DNA from: FEN-1191 sp036490715
Lineage (GTDB): Bacteria > Pseudomonadota > Gammaproteobacteria > Steroidobacterales > Steroidobacteraceae
Assembly (NCBI GenBank): GCA_036490715.1
Contig: DASXDL010000014.1
Coordinates: 19,552-83,551 of the forward strand
Reading direction: 5' to 3'
Length of the DNA: 64,000 nucleotides
Shown: one piece after another, positions 8,840-17,807 of the stretch
Numbering within the stretch: the stretch's first letter is position 1
Layout of the letters: each line of letters opens with the position of its first letter
Made by a program: the position numbers and the translations under genes
Notes under the pieces: model-generated
What the model saw: only the letters and a program-made list of their open reading frames with translations
Database searches by the model: none
What the model was told of the DNA's origin: nothing

Positions 8840-11800
8840 TCATAGTTCCGCTGCTATCACATTGATATGAGGCGGTCGAATTACTGTGAAATGCGTACCT
8901 CCGACCACCTTCTCCCTCAATTCAGCTTGGGTGTAATTTGACCAATAGCGTCCCGGCGAAGTACCACCAGACCACCACGCATTAATCGGGGCATTGACGC
9001 TGCCAGGATGATGATCACGCAGGAGCTGGCAATGCCTCAGATAGCGTCGCACGATACTGCTGAAGGCCTCAGCCGAGATTGCAGCCTTTGGGATCAGTCC
9101 GTGCGATACACAGCGCGCCAGAAGCTCATCGCCTTCCAGCCGCTGCGCGCTCAGCTTGCGAAGCTCCATCAGCTCGGTGGCGGGCTCGGCTGAAAGCTGC
9201 AGATCGTGCATCACGCCGAGGACCGCCAACTCGGTGTCGTGCGTATCAAACTGCTCAATGGGCCGCGAATCGATCATCGCGATCTGTTCGACCGGCTCCC
9301 CGCGCAGCTCGAGCTCGAGGGCGATCGCATGGGCGAGGAATCCACCCATCGACCATCCGAGAAGGCGATAAGGACCGCTCGGCTGCACGCCCTGGATCAC
9401 GCTTGCGTAATCGATCGCCATCGCCTCCAGAGTGGGCTGCTCCCACTCCAGCGACTCGGAAGCGCGTGATTGGATCGCGTACAGCGGTTGATCGTCGCCC
9501 AGCAGCGAGTGCAGACGCAGGTAGGCGGTCACTTGCCCGCCGGCGGGGTGGATGCAGAAGATCGGAACCCGCGTTCCCCGTTTATGGAGCATCACGAGCG
9601 GTGGGTTACCCTTGGCGCGAACGGATGCCGGCTCCGATCGCGCGCCGGGCTGGGGAATCGCGTCGCCTTCCTGAGGCTTGAGCTTATCGGCCAGATCTGC
9701 GGCAAGATCAGCGATCGTGGGCCGAGCGAGAAACTCCGCCGGCGACATCACGACGTTGAGGAATTGCCTGAGGCCAGACAGGACCTCCATGACTCGCAGC
9801 GAATCGAGCCCGCAGTCGAGCAGATTCGTATCGGGCGGCAGGGACTGCGGCTCGCGGCCGAGAACCTGACCGAGGATCTGGCGCACCTGATCGGTGAGCT
9901 GTTCGGTGCGCTCTTTCAGCGCGGCAGGCAGCTGCGAGCGAACGCGCGCCACACCTAAAGCCGCGTGAGTGGGCCGCCGCGTGGGGTCGGTGATTTCGCT
10001 GGTCACGCCCAACGGCACGCTCCAATGGCTCTGTCGCTGGAACGGGTAGCCAGGCACGACGACTCTTCTTAATGGCTCGTCGTCGTAGAACCCCTTCCAA
10101 TCCGGGTCCACGCCGCCCACGTAAAGAGCACCGAAGCTGTCGAGCATCTGCTCCATTGCTCCCCGGTCGCGCCGCAAGGACGGCAGCCAGACGTGGGCGT
10201 CCGCCTCTTGCGCCAAATGCTGGCGGGCCATTCCCAGCAGAACAGGGCTCGGGCCGATCTCAAGGTAGGCGCTGGCGCCCTCGGCGACCAGGCGATCCAC
10301 TCCCTTGCCGAACTGGACGGGCTCGCGCAAATGTCGGCGCCAGTACGCCGGGCGAGACAGCTCGTTGTAGCTGGCGAGTGACCCCGTCAGCGTCGACACC
10401 AGGCTCAGCCGTGGTTGCGAGAAGGTGACCTTGGAAACGCAACGCTCCCAGTCGTCCAGGACCGGATCCATGAGCGGCGAATGGTAGCCATAGGCGACCG
10501 CCAGCCGGCGGTGGATGATTCCCTCAACTGCCAAAGTCCGTTCGATCTCCGCAATGGCGTCGGCATCTCCAGAGATAACGATGCTCTCACGACCATTCAC
10601 GGCGGCGATCGCGACGCGATCGCCGTGGGCACCGATTGAGCGCCGCGCACGCTGCTCGGTTGCAACCAGCGCCAGCATCGCACCATGGGGCGCCAGTTCC
10701 CGCGTCAGCCGCCCGCGCTCGGCGACCAAGCGCAAGCCCTCCTCCAAGGAGAACAAGCCGGCGACGCAGGCCGCGACGTACTCCCCCAGGCTGTGCCCAG
10801 CCACGAGATCCGGCTCCACCCCCCACGAGCGCCACAGCTCCGACAGCGACCACTCGAACGCGAACAGCGCAGGCTGGATCAACGCCGCATCCTCCAGTGC
10901 CGCGCCGTTGGCAGAATCCTGCGCCGCATTCGGGAACAACACCTCCAGCAACGGGCGAGGCAGCAAGGGCTGCAGGATTCCCGCACAGCGCTGCAGCGCC
11001 TCGCGAAACACCCGCTGAGTTTCGTAGAGTTCTCGCCCCATGCCGGTGTACTGCGATCCCTGTCCAGTGAAAAGGAAGGCCAGCTTCGGGCGTTTCGCTG
11101 AGCGGCCATTCGCGCGCGGCGCGCGCAGGGTGCACGCCGCCAGGCGCTCACGTGCGACGGCAGCCGTCGGCGCGACCACCGCGATTCGGTGTGAAAACGC
11201 GGCCCGGCCAGCGTTGGTCGTGAAGCACACATCGGCGAATGCCTGGGTGGGGCTGTGCTCAAGATACGCGCCGTACGCCTGTACCAGGTCCTGAAGGGCG
11301 GTCTGCGTACGCGCCGACAGGCACATCAAGCGCGGTCGAGTGGCGTCATCGGACGCCGACCGCTGCACCGCCGCGGTGGTGGGTGACTCCTCGAGCAGCA
11401 CATGCGCGTTCGTGCCACTGAATCCCAGTGAGGTCACTCCCGCCAGTGGGCGATGGCTCGATGTTCTGGGCCATGCCTGGAGCTTGGTCGGTAGGCTGAA
11501 GCCGGCCGACAACGGTTCGAGCAGTGGGTTGAGCCGCTCGAGGTTCAGCAGCGGCGGAATCTCGCCGTGCTCGAGCGACAGCGCCACCTTGGCCAGTGCC
11601 GATGCGCCGGCCGCGGCCTCAGTGTGGCCGATGTTGGTCTTCACCGAGCCAATGATGAGCGGGCGCTGTCGATTCTGCCCGAGCACTGCCAAGGCGGCCT
11701 TCACCTCAATCGGGTCACCCAGGGGTGTGCCGGTACCATGAGCCTCCAGATAGTCCACTTCGGATGCTTCTACGCCAGCATCGGTCAGCGCAGCCTCGAT

Positions 11801-14503
11801 GACGGTTTGTTGCGCTGCTCCGTTGGGCGCTGTCAGGCTCTGACGCCGGCCGTCGTGGCCGACCGCGCTGCCACGGATGACCGCAATGATCCGATCGTGT
11901 TCTTTGACTGCGAGCGACAGCGGCTTGAGGACCACGATGACGCATCCCTCACCCCTGCCGTAGCCGTCAGCGCCCGCGTCAAACGCCTTGCAGCGCCCGT
12001 CCGCGGCGAGCGCCTGAATGGCTGACAGGTAGACAAAGGGTCTGGGTGAAGTCATGACATTGACGCCACCGGCAAGGGCGACGTCGCATTCCCCACTGTG
12101 CAAGCTCTGCACGGCCAGATGAATAGCCACCAGCGACGATGAGCAGGCCGTATCGACAGCCACCGACGGGCCGCGCAGATTCAGGAACTGGGAGACGCGC
12201 CCGGGCGCCATGCAAGGCATCACTCCCAGAAAGTTGGTGCTCGGGTAGGTGGAGCCTGTGATACCGAAAAACGCCCCGGTCCGGTCCCTGCTGAGACTGT
12301 ACGGGTCGTGACCGGAATGCTCCAACGCCGCCCACGAGACTTCGAGCAGCAGCCGGTGCTGCGGGTCGAGGCCCTTGGCCTCCAAAGGAGTCATGCCGAA
12401 GAACTCCGCGTCAAACTGGTCCACGCCATCAATGAACGAACCGCAGCGCGTGTACGTCTTGCCGGGGGTACCGCGTACCGGGTCGTAGAACGGCTCGACG
12501 TTCCAGCGTTCGCCCGGCACGACGCGCGTGCTGCTGACACCGTCATGCAGCGACTTCCAGAACGCTTCCGGGTCCGCGAGCGTGCGCTCCCTGCCGGGCA
12601 GACGGCAGCCGATGCCGACGATAGCCACGGGCTCGCGCTGCACCGATCGTCGGGCGGATTTGAGCGTTTCGCCCGCGTCCGTGGACGAAAACAGTTCCTT
12701 GAGAAGTTCGTCGCAGAGGGCATCGAGCGTCGGGTGATCGAAGGTCACGGTCGCCGACAGCGGTCGGCCGAGCGCAACGCTGAGAGCATTCGCAAGCTCG
12801 ACGGCGCCGAGCGAATCCATGCCCAGCTGACCGAAGGTTGCACTGCCGTCGAGCTGCGAACTTGGCGAGACCGACGCTTGGCGTTGCAGAATGCGCCGCA
12901 ACTGTTGGCCAATCTCTTCCCGCAGCAACTCCCGGCGTGCGGCCAGCGGCGCCGAGCGAAGCCCACGAATCAGCTCGGTTTCATTGACGGCGGCGCGCCG
13001 GCGCAGAACCTCCTGACGCAGCGCTTCGGTCTTGATCTTGCCCAGCTCGGTTTTGGGAAGTCCTTCAAAGAACAGCACGCTCGAGGGGACCTTGCGCTTG
13101 TCGAGGTTCGCCCGACAATGCGCCAGCACGCCGTCTTCGCTCATTGCCCCTTGCGCTCCAGCAACGACACACGCGACCGCCTCCTCGCCCAGGAACGAAT
13201 GCGGCAGTCCGACGACCGCACACTGCCGAACACCCAGGCGCAGGATGACGTCGACTATTTCCTGGGGATTGATCTTCACCGCCCCTTGGCTGATGAGCTC
13301 CTTGATCCGGCCGGTGATGAAAAGCTCGCGATCGGCGTCGATGTAACCGATGTCCCCGGTCGAGAACCAGCCATCATCGCCGTCGGCGCCCTTTGGGGTC
13401 TCATCGTCAGGGCGATAGATGCTGCTCGCCCAGTGCCGCTTGAACTGAATCTCCCCGACCTCGCCCAGCTCGAGCGATCGACCGTCGGCGTCAACGAATC
13501 TCACGGCGACGGCGGCCGGCAGGCGCCCGGCGGAACCGTGCTTGGCCTTTGACGCGCCCAGCGTTATGCCTGGGACCTCCGTCAGGCCGTAGCTGACCAC
13601 CAGACGCTTGTTGAACTTTGTTTCAAATCTCTCGATGAGCGACGGTGAGAGGAAAGCGCCCCCAACCACGATCGTCCGCAACGAAGAAAGATCGTAGGCA
13701 TCTATGTTTTCTTCAGTGAGCAACGCTTCGCACATCGACGGTACCAGTACGGTCGTCGTGACGTGGTGTCGCTCCACCAAAGTCAGGAATTGGCGGGCGT
13801 CGAAACTGTCCTGGCAGATAATCGTGCTCTTCGACACCAGCCTTAAGAAGAAGAAGCTGGCACCCAGCGCGTGCGCCGGCGGTAGCGCCATCAGCCGGAC
13901 AAATGGCCCGATGGCACCTGCATTCGTCTGGCTGCTCGCCTTGAGGAACGGATAGCGCTGCGCGATCTCACCGTGTGTATAGATGATCCCCTTCGGGGTT
14001 CCGGTGGTTCCACTCGTATAGACGAGCTGAGCCATGTCGTCAGCGGCGCGTGCTACGGGTTGACATAACGGCGGGTCGCATTGGAGCAGCCGCTCGAAGG
14101 AGTGCGATCCCGCGGCCGGTTCAGCGCTAGCGCCCACGAGGATTTGAAGTGGGACCGTGTCAGCGGTCAAAGAGGAGAGCCCGGTGAGGGTTGCGATCAC
14201 GCCCTTGGCGCCACAGTGCGCGATGACCCGCTTGATTTCCGAAGACGAGGCATTGGGATACAAGACGACCGGCACACCGCCGGCGCGCAGGGTGGCCGTG
14301 AACGCGACAAACAGCTCAAATCCGCTGGGCAGCAACAGCACCACGCGATCGCCGGGTGTGAGCCTAAGCTGCGTGAGCCCTCCGGCGAACCGTCGGCAGT
14401 GGTCGTGCAGTGCGCGGCTCGTCCACGTGCGAGTGCCGACCACCAGCGCATCGTAGTCGCCGTAGGTTTCGAGGTTCTGATCCTCCCAGCCTGCAATATT
14501 CAT
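8840..14503 (-). CDS. Polyketide synthase: AL-ACP-KS-AT-ACP-TE
   Basis: A megasynthase of about 1890 residues. Positions below count from a GTG at 14554; I prefer the ATG at 14503 (MNIAGWED), although its SD is poor. Order: acyl-AMP ligase about 20-510 (LVYTSGTTGTPKG; catalytic Lys in LPKTELGK); ACP with QLGMDSLGAVE near 580; ketosynthase about 640-1070 with Cys804 (VDTACSSSLVA), EAHGTGTPLGDP and KTNIGHTEAAAG; acyltransferase about 1160-1470 (GHSLGEYVA; specificity region YGYHS, not a clean malonyl HAFH or methylmalonyl YASH); second ACP (CGLDSLRVME); thioesterase (GWSMGGFLA). There are no KR, DH or ER domains, so the added unit keeps its beta-keto group unless it is modified in trans. The AL start and TE end would allow one complete load, extend and release round. 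Confidence 0.92.
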   Translation of the reverse strand: MNIAGWEDQNLETYGDYDALVVGTRTWTSRALHDHCRRFAGGLTQLRLTPGDRVVLLLPSGFELFVAFTATLRAGGVPVVLYPNASSSEIKRVIAHCGAKGVIATLTGLSSLTADTVPLQILVGASAEPAAGSHSFERLLQCDPPLCQPVARAADDMAQLVYTSGTTGTPKGIIYTHGEIAQRYPFLKASSQTNAGAIGPFVRLMALPPAHALGASFFFLRLVSKSTIICQDSFDARQFLTLVERHHVTTTVLVPSMCEALLTEENIDAYDLSSLRTIVVGGAFLSPSLIERFETKFNKRLVVSYGLTEVPGITLGASKAKHGSAGRLPAAVAVRFVDADGRSLELGEVGEIQFKRHWASSIYRPDDETPKGADGDDGWFSTGDIGYIDADRELFITGRIKELISQGAVKINPQEIVDVILRLGVRQCAVVGLPHSFLGEEAVACVVAGAQGAMSEDGVLAHCRANLDKRKVPSSVLFFEGLPKTELGKIKTEALRQEVLRRRAAVNETELIRGLRSAPLAARRELLREEIGQQLRRILQRQASVSPSSQLDGSATFGQLGMDSLGAVELANALSVALGRPLSATVTFDHPTLDALCDELLKELFSSTDAGETLKSARRSVQREPVAIVGIGCRLPGRERTLADPEAFWKSLHDGVSSTRVVPGERWNVEPFYDPVRGTPGKTYTRCGSFIDGVDQFDAEFFGMTPLEAKGLDPQHRLLLEVSWAALEHSGHDPYSLSRDRTGAFFGITGSTYPSTNFLGVMPCMAPGRVSQFLNLRGPSVAVDTACSSSLVAIHLAVQSLHSGECDVALAGGVNVMTSPRPFVYLSAIQALAADGRCKAFDAGADGYGRGEGCVIVVLKPLSLAVKEHDRIIAVIRGSAVGHDGRRQSLTAPNGAAQQTVIEAALTDAGVEASEVDYLEAHGTGTPLGDPIEVKAALAVLGQNRQRPLIIGSVKTNIGHTEAAAGASALAKVALSLEHGEIPPLLNLERLNPLLEPLSAGFSLPTKLQAWPRTSSHRPLAGVTSLGFSGTNAHVLLEESPTTAAVQRSASDDATRPRLMCLSARTQTALQDLVQAYGAYLEHSPTQAFADVCFTTNAGRAAFSHRIAVVAPTAAVARERLAACTLRAPRANGRSAKRPKLAFLFTGQGSQYTGMGRELYETQRVFREALQRCAGILQPLLPRPLLEVLFPNAAQDSANGAALEDAALIQPALFAFEWSLSELWRSWGVEPDLVAGHSLGEYVAACVAGLFSLEEGLRLVAERGRLTRELAPHGAMLALVATEQRARRSIGAHGDRVAIAAVNGRESIVISGDADAIAEIERTLAVEGIIHRRLAVAYGYHSPLMDPVLDDWERCVSKVTFSQPRLSLVSTLTGSLASYNELSRPAYWRRHLREPVQFGKGVDRLVAEGASAYLEIGPSPVLLGMARQHLAQEADAHVWLPSLRRDRGAMEQMLDSFGALYVGGVDPDWKGFYDDEPLRRVVVPGYPFQRQSHWSVPLGVTSEITDPTRRPTHAALGVARVRSQLPAALKERTEQLTDQVRQILGQVLGREPQSLPPDTNLLDCGLDSLRVMEVLSGLRQFLNVVMSPAEFLARPTIADLAADLADKLKPQEGDAIPQPGARSEPASVRAKGNPPLVMLHKRGTRVPIFCIHPAGGQVTAYLRLHSLLGDDQPLYAIQSRASESLEWEQPTLEAMAIDYASVIQGVQPSGPYRLLGWSMGGFLAHAIALELELRGEPVEQIAMIDSRPIEQFDTHDTELAVLGVMHDLQLSAEPATELMELRKLSAQRLEGDELLARCVSHGLIPKAAISAEAFSSIVRRYLRHCQLLRDHHPGSVNAPINAWWSGGTSPGRYWSNYTQAELREKVVGGTHFTVIRPPHINVIAAEL

Positions 14504-14644
14504 GGTTTGCGAACAGGTCTTCCCTGACAGCGGCGATCTGAGTTTAAAGCACACTGCGCCTACGCACGCTGTGCGTTCGGGACTTCACAACACCTGGGAG
14601 TTCGACCATCATGATCAAAGACGCCATGGAACGGAGCGCCCTGC
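14504..14644. promoter_or_regulatory. Divergent promoter region between PKS and AL-PCP-C genes
   Basis: These 141 bases separate the starts of two oppositely transcribed megasynthase genes (14503 minus, 14645 plus), so both promoters must lie here unless the PKS starts at the GTG at 14554. I do not see a convincing -35/-10 pair or a strong inverted repeat. The assignment rests on gene layout only. Confidence 0.4.
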
Positions 14645-17600
14645 GTGGCGGACTCGATACTCGCAGCGCTTTCGAATCTATCCGATACGCTTCCGGCCGT
14701 CGAGGATCGGACCGGCACCTGGACGCGGGCAGATCTGCGCCGGGGCGTTGACTGTGCCCACCACTACTTTGCTCGCCACGGCGTTGGCGTCGGCGACCGG
14801 ATCGCGATCGTCACCGGCGACGACAAACGCGTGGTCGCCGCCCTCCTCGGGGCGCGGGCCGCGGGTGCGCTGGTGTGTCCCATTGATCCGGCGGGCGCGG
14901 AAGGGCAAGTGGCGCGAATTAGACCGCGCCTCGTGGTCGCCGCTGGGCCCGTGCCTGGTGTCGATGCGATTGAGCTGGGCGCACTCTTCGTCGAGTGCGG
15001 CCCTGCGCTGCCGATCGCACAAGGAGGCGTCTCCGCTTGGGGTGTTGCGACCTCCGGTTCGAGCGGACCACCGAAAACGGTCGTCCTCACCGAGAGTTCG
15101 GTCGCACACGTCAGCGCCGCGATCCAAGAGCTGGTCCGATACACCCCGCAAGATCGCATTCATGGCGGACTGCCCCTGTACCACACCTACGGGCTGTCGC
15201 AGTTGTGGTTGGCTATGGTGTCGGGCGCGTGCCTGTACCTGCCGGGAGGACAACCGACGCGAGCCGGTCTGTCGCGCTGGCTCGGTGGGGCGACGGTGTT
15301 GCCCACCAGTGCGCCAAAGTTGAAATTCCTATACGAGCTGGGGGCGCGGCCCGATGTCCGATTGATTACGCTCGCCGGCCAAAGCGCCGAGCCGGACACG
15401 CGCAAGCTGTTCGCGTCGGTGCAATCCTCCGCGACCTTTATGTACTTCTACGGATTGACCGAGGCCAGCACACGCGTGCTGTGGCTCGGGCATGAAGAGT
15501 TCTTCCAGCGGCCGCGCGCCACTGGCCGGCCGATTCGAGGGGTGCGCGCGTGGGTCGAGGCGGATGGCGAGCTGTGGCTCGAGGGCCCCAACGTTGCCGC
15601 CGGCTATCTGGATAATCCTGCCGCGACCGCGGCTCGGTTTCCTGAGGGCAAGCTCAGAACCGGTGATTATTTCGAGACCGACGGGGATCTCTTCAGCTAT
15701 CTGGGGAGGATCGACGGCATCTTTAAACGCTTCGGGGAAAAGGTGATCCCGGAGCGGGTCGAAGCAGTGATGGAGTCGCACCCGGACGTGCTCAAGTGCC
15801 TGGTCACGCCGGAGCTCGGTCCCGATGCAGAGCCAGTGCCTATCGCCTGGGTCGTAGGCAGAGCCGGTGCTGCCGATGGGCCGGCGCTGCTCCGCCACGC
15901 ACGCGCGCTGCTGCCACCCGTCATGGTGCCGGTGGTGGTGCGCTTCGTGTCCACGTTGCCCGCCACGTCCAGCGGCAAGCTGTTGCGCGCGCCGCCCGAG
16001 CTCACAGCGGTGGTGCCTGCCGATGCGCCCACCGCTGTGAAACGCAGCCGGCACGAAATCGAGGCGTGGCTGCGCGATACGCTCGGCGCCCTGCTCGCGG
16101 TGTCCGCGCCCACGATCGAATCAACCCGCCCACTCGCCGAGTATGGGTTGAATTCGCTCGGCAGCGTTGACCTGATCGCCGCCTTGGGGCGATGGCTGGG
16201 CAAGAGCGTTTCCTACTCGGTGATATGGAACCACCCGACGCTCGCGACCCTGAGTGCGCACCTGGCGAAGATCGGTGCGGGTGACACAGGACCATCGAAC
16301 GAGCAGGCCTTGGACGCCCAGCGATGGTCGGCTCCGATCCTTCCCCGCTCATCCGACGCGCTAGTTGCCGTCTCACAGCTCGAACGGCGGCGACTGCAGC
16401 TGTCGCGTGCCGCCCCAGACGGGGATGGACGCAGCGTCTGGTTGGCGGGTGAAGCCGAAGGCGATTTTCGGCCGGACAGGTTTACCGCCGCCCTCGGTGA
16501 CCTCAGCCGGCGGCACGATGTCTTGCGCTCGAAGTTCTCGTCCTCGGGCGGCAGCGACTCAAAGGTCATTCTCCCGCGCTTGCCCATCGACGTGCCCGTC
16601 CACGACGTCACCGGGCTCCCCGAGCGCGATCGCCGGCGACAGGGCCTTGCGATTCTGGCTGACGAAGTCAGGCAGGTTTTCGACCTCGCCAGCGCACCAT
16701 TGCTCAAGGCCGCGGTGGTGAAGCTGGCGGAGCGACGCTTCTTCTTCCTGGTGGTCTTCGATCACGTGATCGCGGATGCTGCTTCGGTTGGCTTAGCCTG
16801 GTCGGATCTGCGCACGATCTACGCCGCCACCGCCTCCGGACGGGACCCGCCACCGCGGCCGGCCCTGCAGTACATCGATTTCACCGACTGGCTTGAGCGA
16901 GTGCTGTCGGGTGCGCACGCCGAATCGCTCAAGCAGCATTGGGCACGGCACCTCGGGGGCAGCGTGCCCCCGATTCCACACGCGGCCGGCGAGCCGCCAG
17001 CTGCAGAGGTTAGCGGCGGGCGCAAAAATCCGGCGCTGACACCCTTTCCCTGTCACTTCGCGGTGGTCGACGTCCCAGAGGCGGTGGGCGCAGACGTCCG
17101 CAGCGCTGCGATGCGACACGGTTGCACCGCATTCGTCTTCTACTACAGCGCGTTCGCCCTGCTCTTGGCCAGAGCGTCCGGCTACTCGGACGTCACGATA
17201 TCGAGCTCTTTCGACTTCCGAAATCGCGAACCGGAGCTGCGCGACGTGTTCGGAATGCTCACCAATACCTGCGCGCTGAGGATCGACTTGGCGGGAGTCA
17301 CAACCCTCGCCGATCTGTTGGCACGAGCGAGGACGGAAGTTTCACGAATGATCGCGGCCAGTGACCTACCGGCGACGCTCTATCCTGCGACCGCTGCATT
17401 TCAGGTGCTGTTCAACTACGTCGAGGTCGGCACACAACCGGCGGTGTCGGCGTGGGAGGGTTTCAGCGTGCGCGCCTTGGGCCGGGCCGCCTTGTCGACC
17501 GCTGGGTATACCTACCGGAACAGCCACGATCTGCTGTTCGTGCTTCGCAACAACGGTGGCAGGCTCTCCGGTGCCCTCATCGCCAACGCGACGCGGTGGT

Positions 17601-17713
17601 CGAAACCGGCTGTCCAAGAGATGGCTGCAGCGTACGGGCAGCTCGTGCGTCAGATGACCGAACCCGGTGCAGATTTCGCAGGCCTGCTGCCTGCCCGCAG
17701 CGATATCGTTTGA
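14645..17713 (+). CDS. NRPS-like protein: acyl-AMP ligase - PCP - condensation
   Basis: A 1022-residue, three-domain protein. Residues about 1-450 are an acyl/aryl-AMP ligase (ATSGSSGPPKT, FYGLTEAS, RTGDYF, LPATSSGKLLR with the catalytic Lys). The position of the amino-acid-binding Asp reads PLYHTYGL, so a carboxylic acid without an alpha-amine is the likelier substrate. The carrier site is EYGLNSLGSVD (Ser504). The condensation domain (about 560-1005) has FDHVIADAAS around 705 in place of HHxxxDG; the catalytic second His and the Asp remain. Because C follows PCP here, the loaded acyl group could be passed to the C-A-PCP module encoded at 17808. The GTG start is 141 bases from the divergent PKS start. 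No release domain is present. Confidence 0.88.
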   Translation: MADSILAALSNLSDTLPAVEDRTGTWTRADLRRGVDCAHHYFARHGVGVGDRIAIVTGDDKRVVAALLGARAAGALVCPIDPAGAEGQVARIRPRLVVAAGPVPGVDAIELGALFVECGPALPIAQGGVSAWGVATSGSSGPPKTVVLTESSVAHVSAAIQELVRYTPQDRIHGGLPLYHTYGLSQLWLAMVSGACLYLPGGQPTRAGLSRWLGGATVLPTSAPKLKFLYELGARPDVRLITLAGQSAEPDTRKLFASVQSSATFMYFYGLTEASTRVLWLGHEEFFQRPRATGRPIRGVRAWVEADGELWLEGPNVAAGYLDNPAATAARFPEGKLRTGDYFETDGDLFSYLGRIDGIFKRFGEKVIPERVEAVMESHPDVLKCLVTPELGPDAEPVPIAWVVGRAGAADGPALLRHARALLPPVMVPVVVRFVSTLPATSSGKLLRAPPELTAVVPADAPTAVKRSRHEIEAWLRDTLGALLAVSAPTIESTRPLAEYGLNSLGSVDLIAALGRWLGKSVSYSVIWNHPTLATLSAHLAKIGAGDTGPSNEQALDAQRWSAPILPRSSDALVAVSQLERRRLQLSRAAPDGDGRSVWLAGEAEGDFRPDRFTAALGDLSRRHDVLRSKFSSSGGSDSKVILPRLPIDVPVHDVTGLPERDRRRQGLAILADEVRQVFDLASAPLLKAAVVKLAERRFFFLVVFDHVIADAASVGLAWSDLRTIYAATASGRDPPPRPALQYIDFTDWLERVLSGAHAESLKQHWARHLGGSVPPIPHAAGEPPAAEVSGGRKNPALTPFPCHFAVVDVPEAVGADVRSAAMRHGCTAFVFYYSAFALLLARASGYSDVTISSSFDFRNREPELRDVFGMLTNTCALRIDLAGVTTLADLLARARTEVSRMIAASDLPATLYPATAAFQVLFNYVEVGTQPAVSAWEGFSVRALGRAALSTAGYTYRNSHDLLFVLRNNGGRLSGALIANATRWSKPAVQEMAAAYGQLVRQMTEPGADFAGLLPARSDIV

Positions 17714-17807
17714 GCCATTGACGCGTGCTCGCCGGCCGCATCGACCTACGAGCTGTCTATAAAATCGTCTATCGGTTGCTGGCCGAGCCCTTCCACAAGG
17801 ACGTGGA

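Noticed and set aside
12308..13552. 414-codon open frame on the plus strand
   Set aside because: It lies opposite the AL-ACP-KS part of the PKS, whose motifs are unambiguous; high GC produces long antisense frames.
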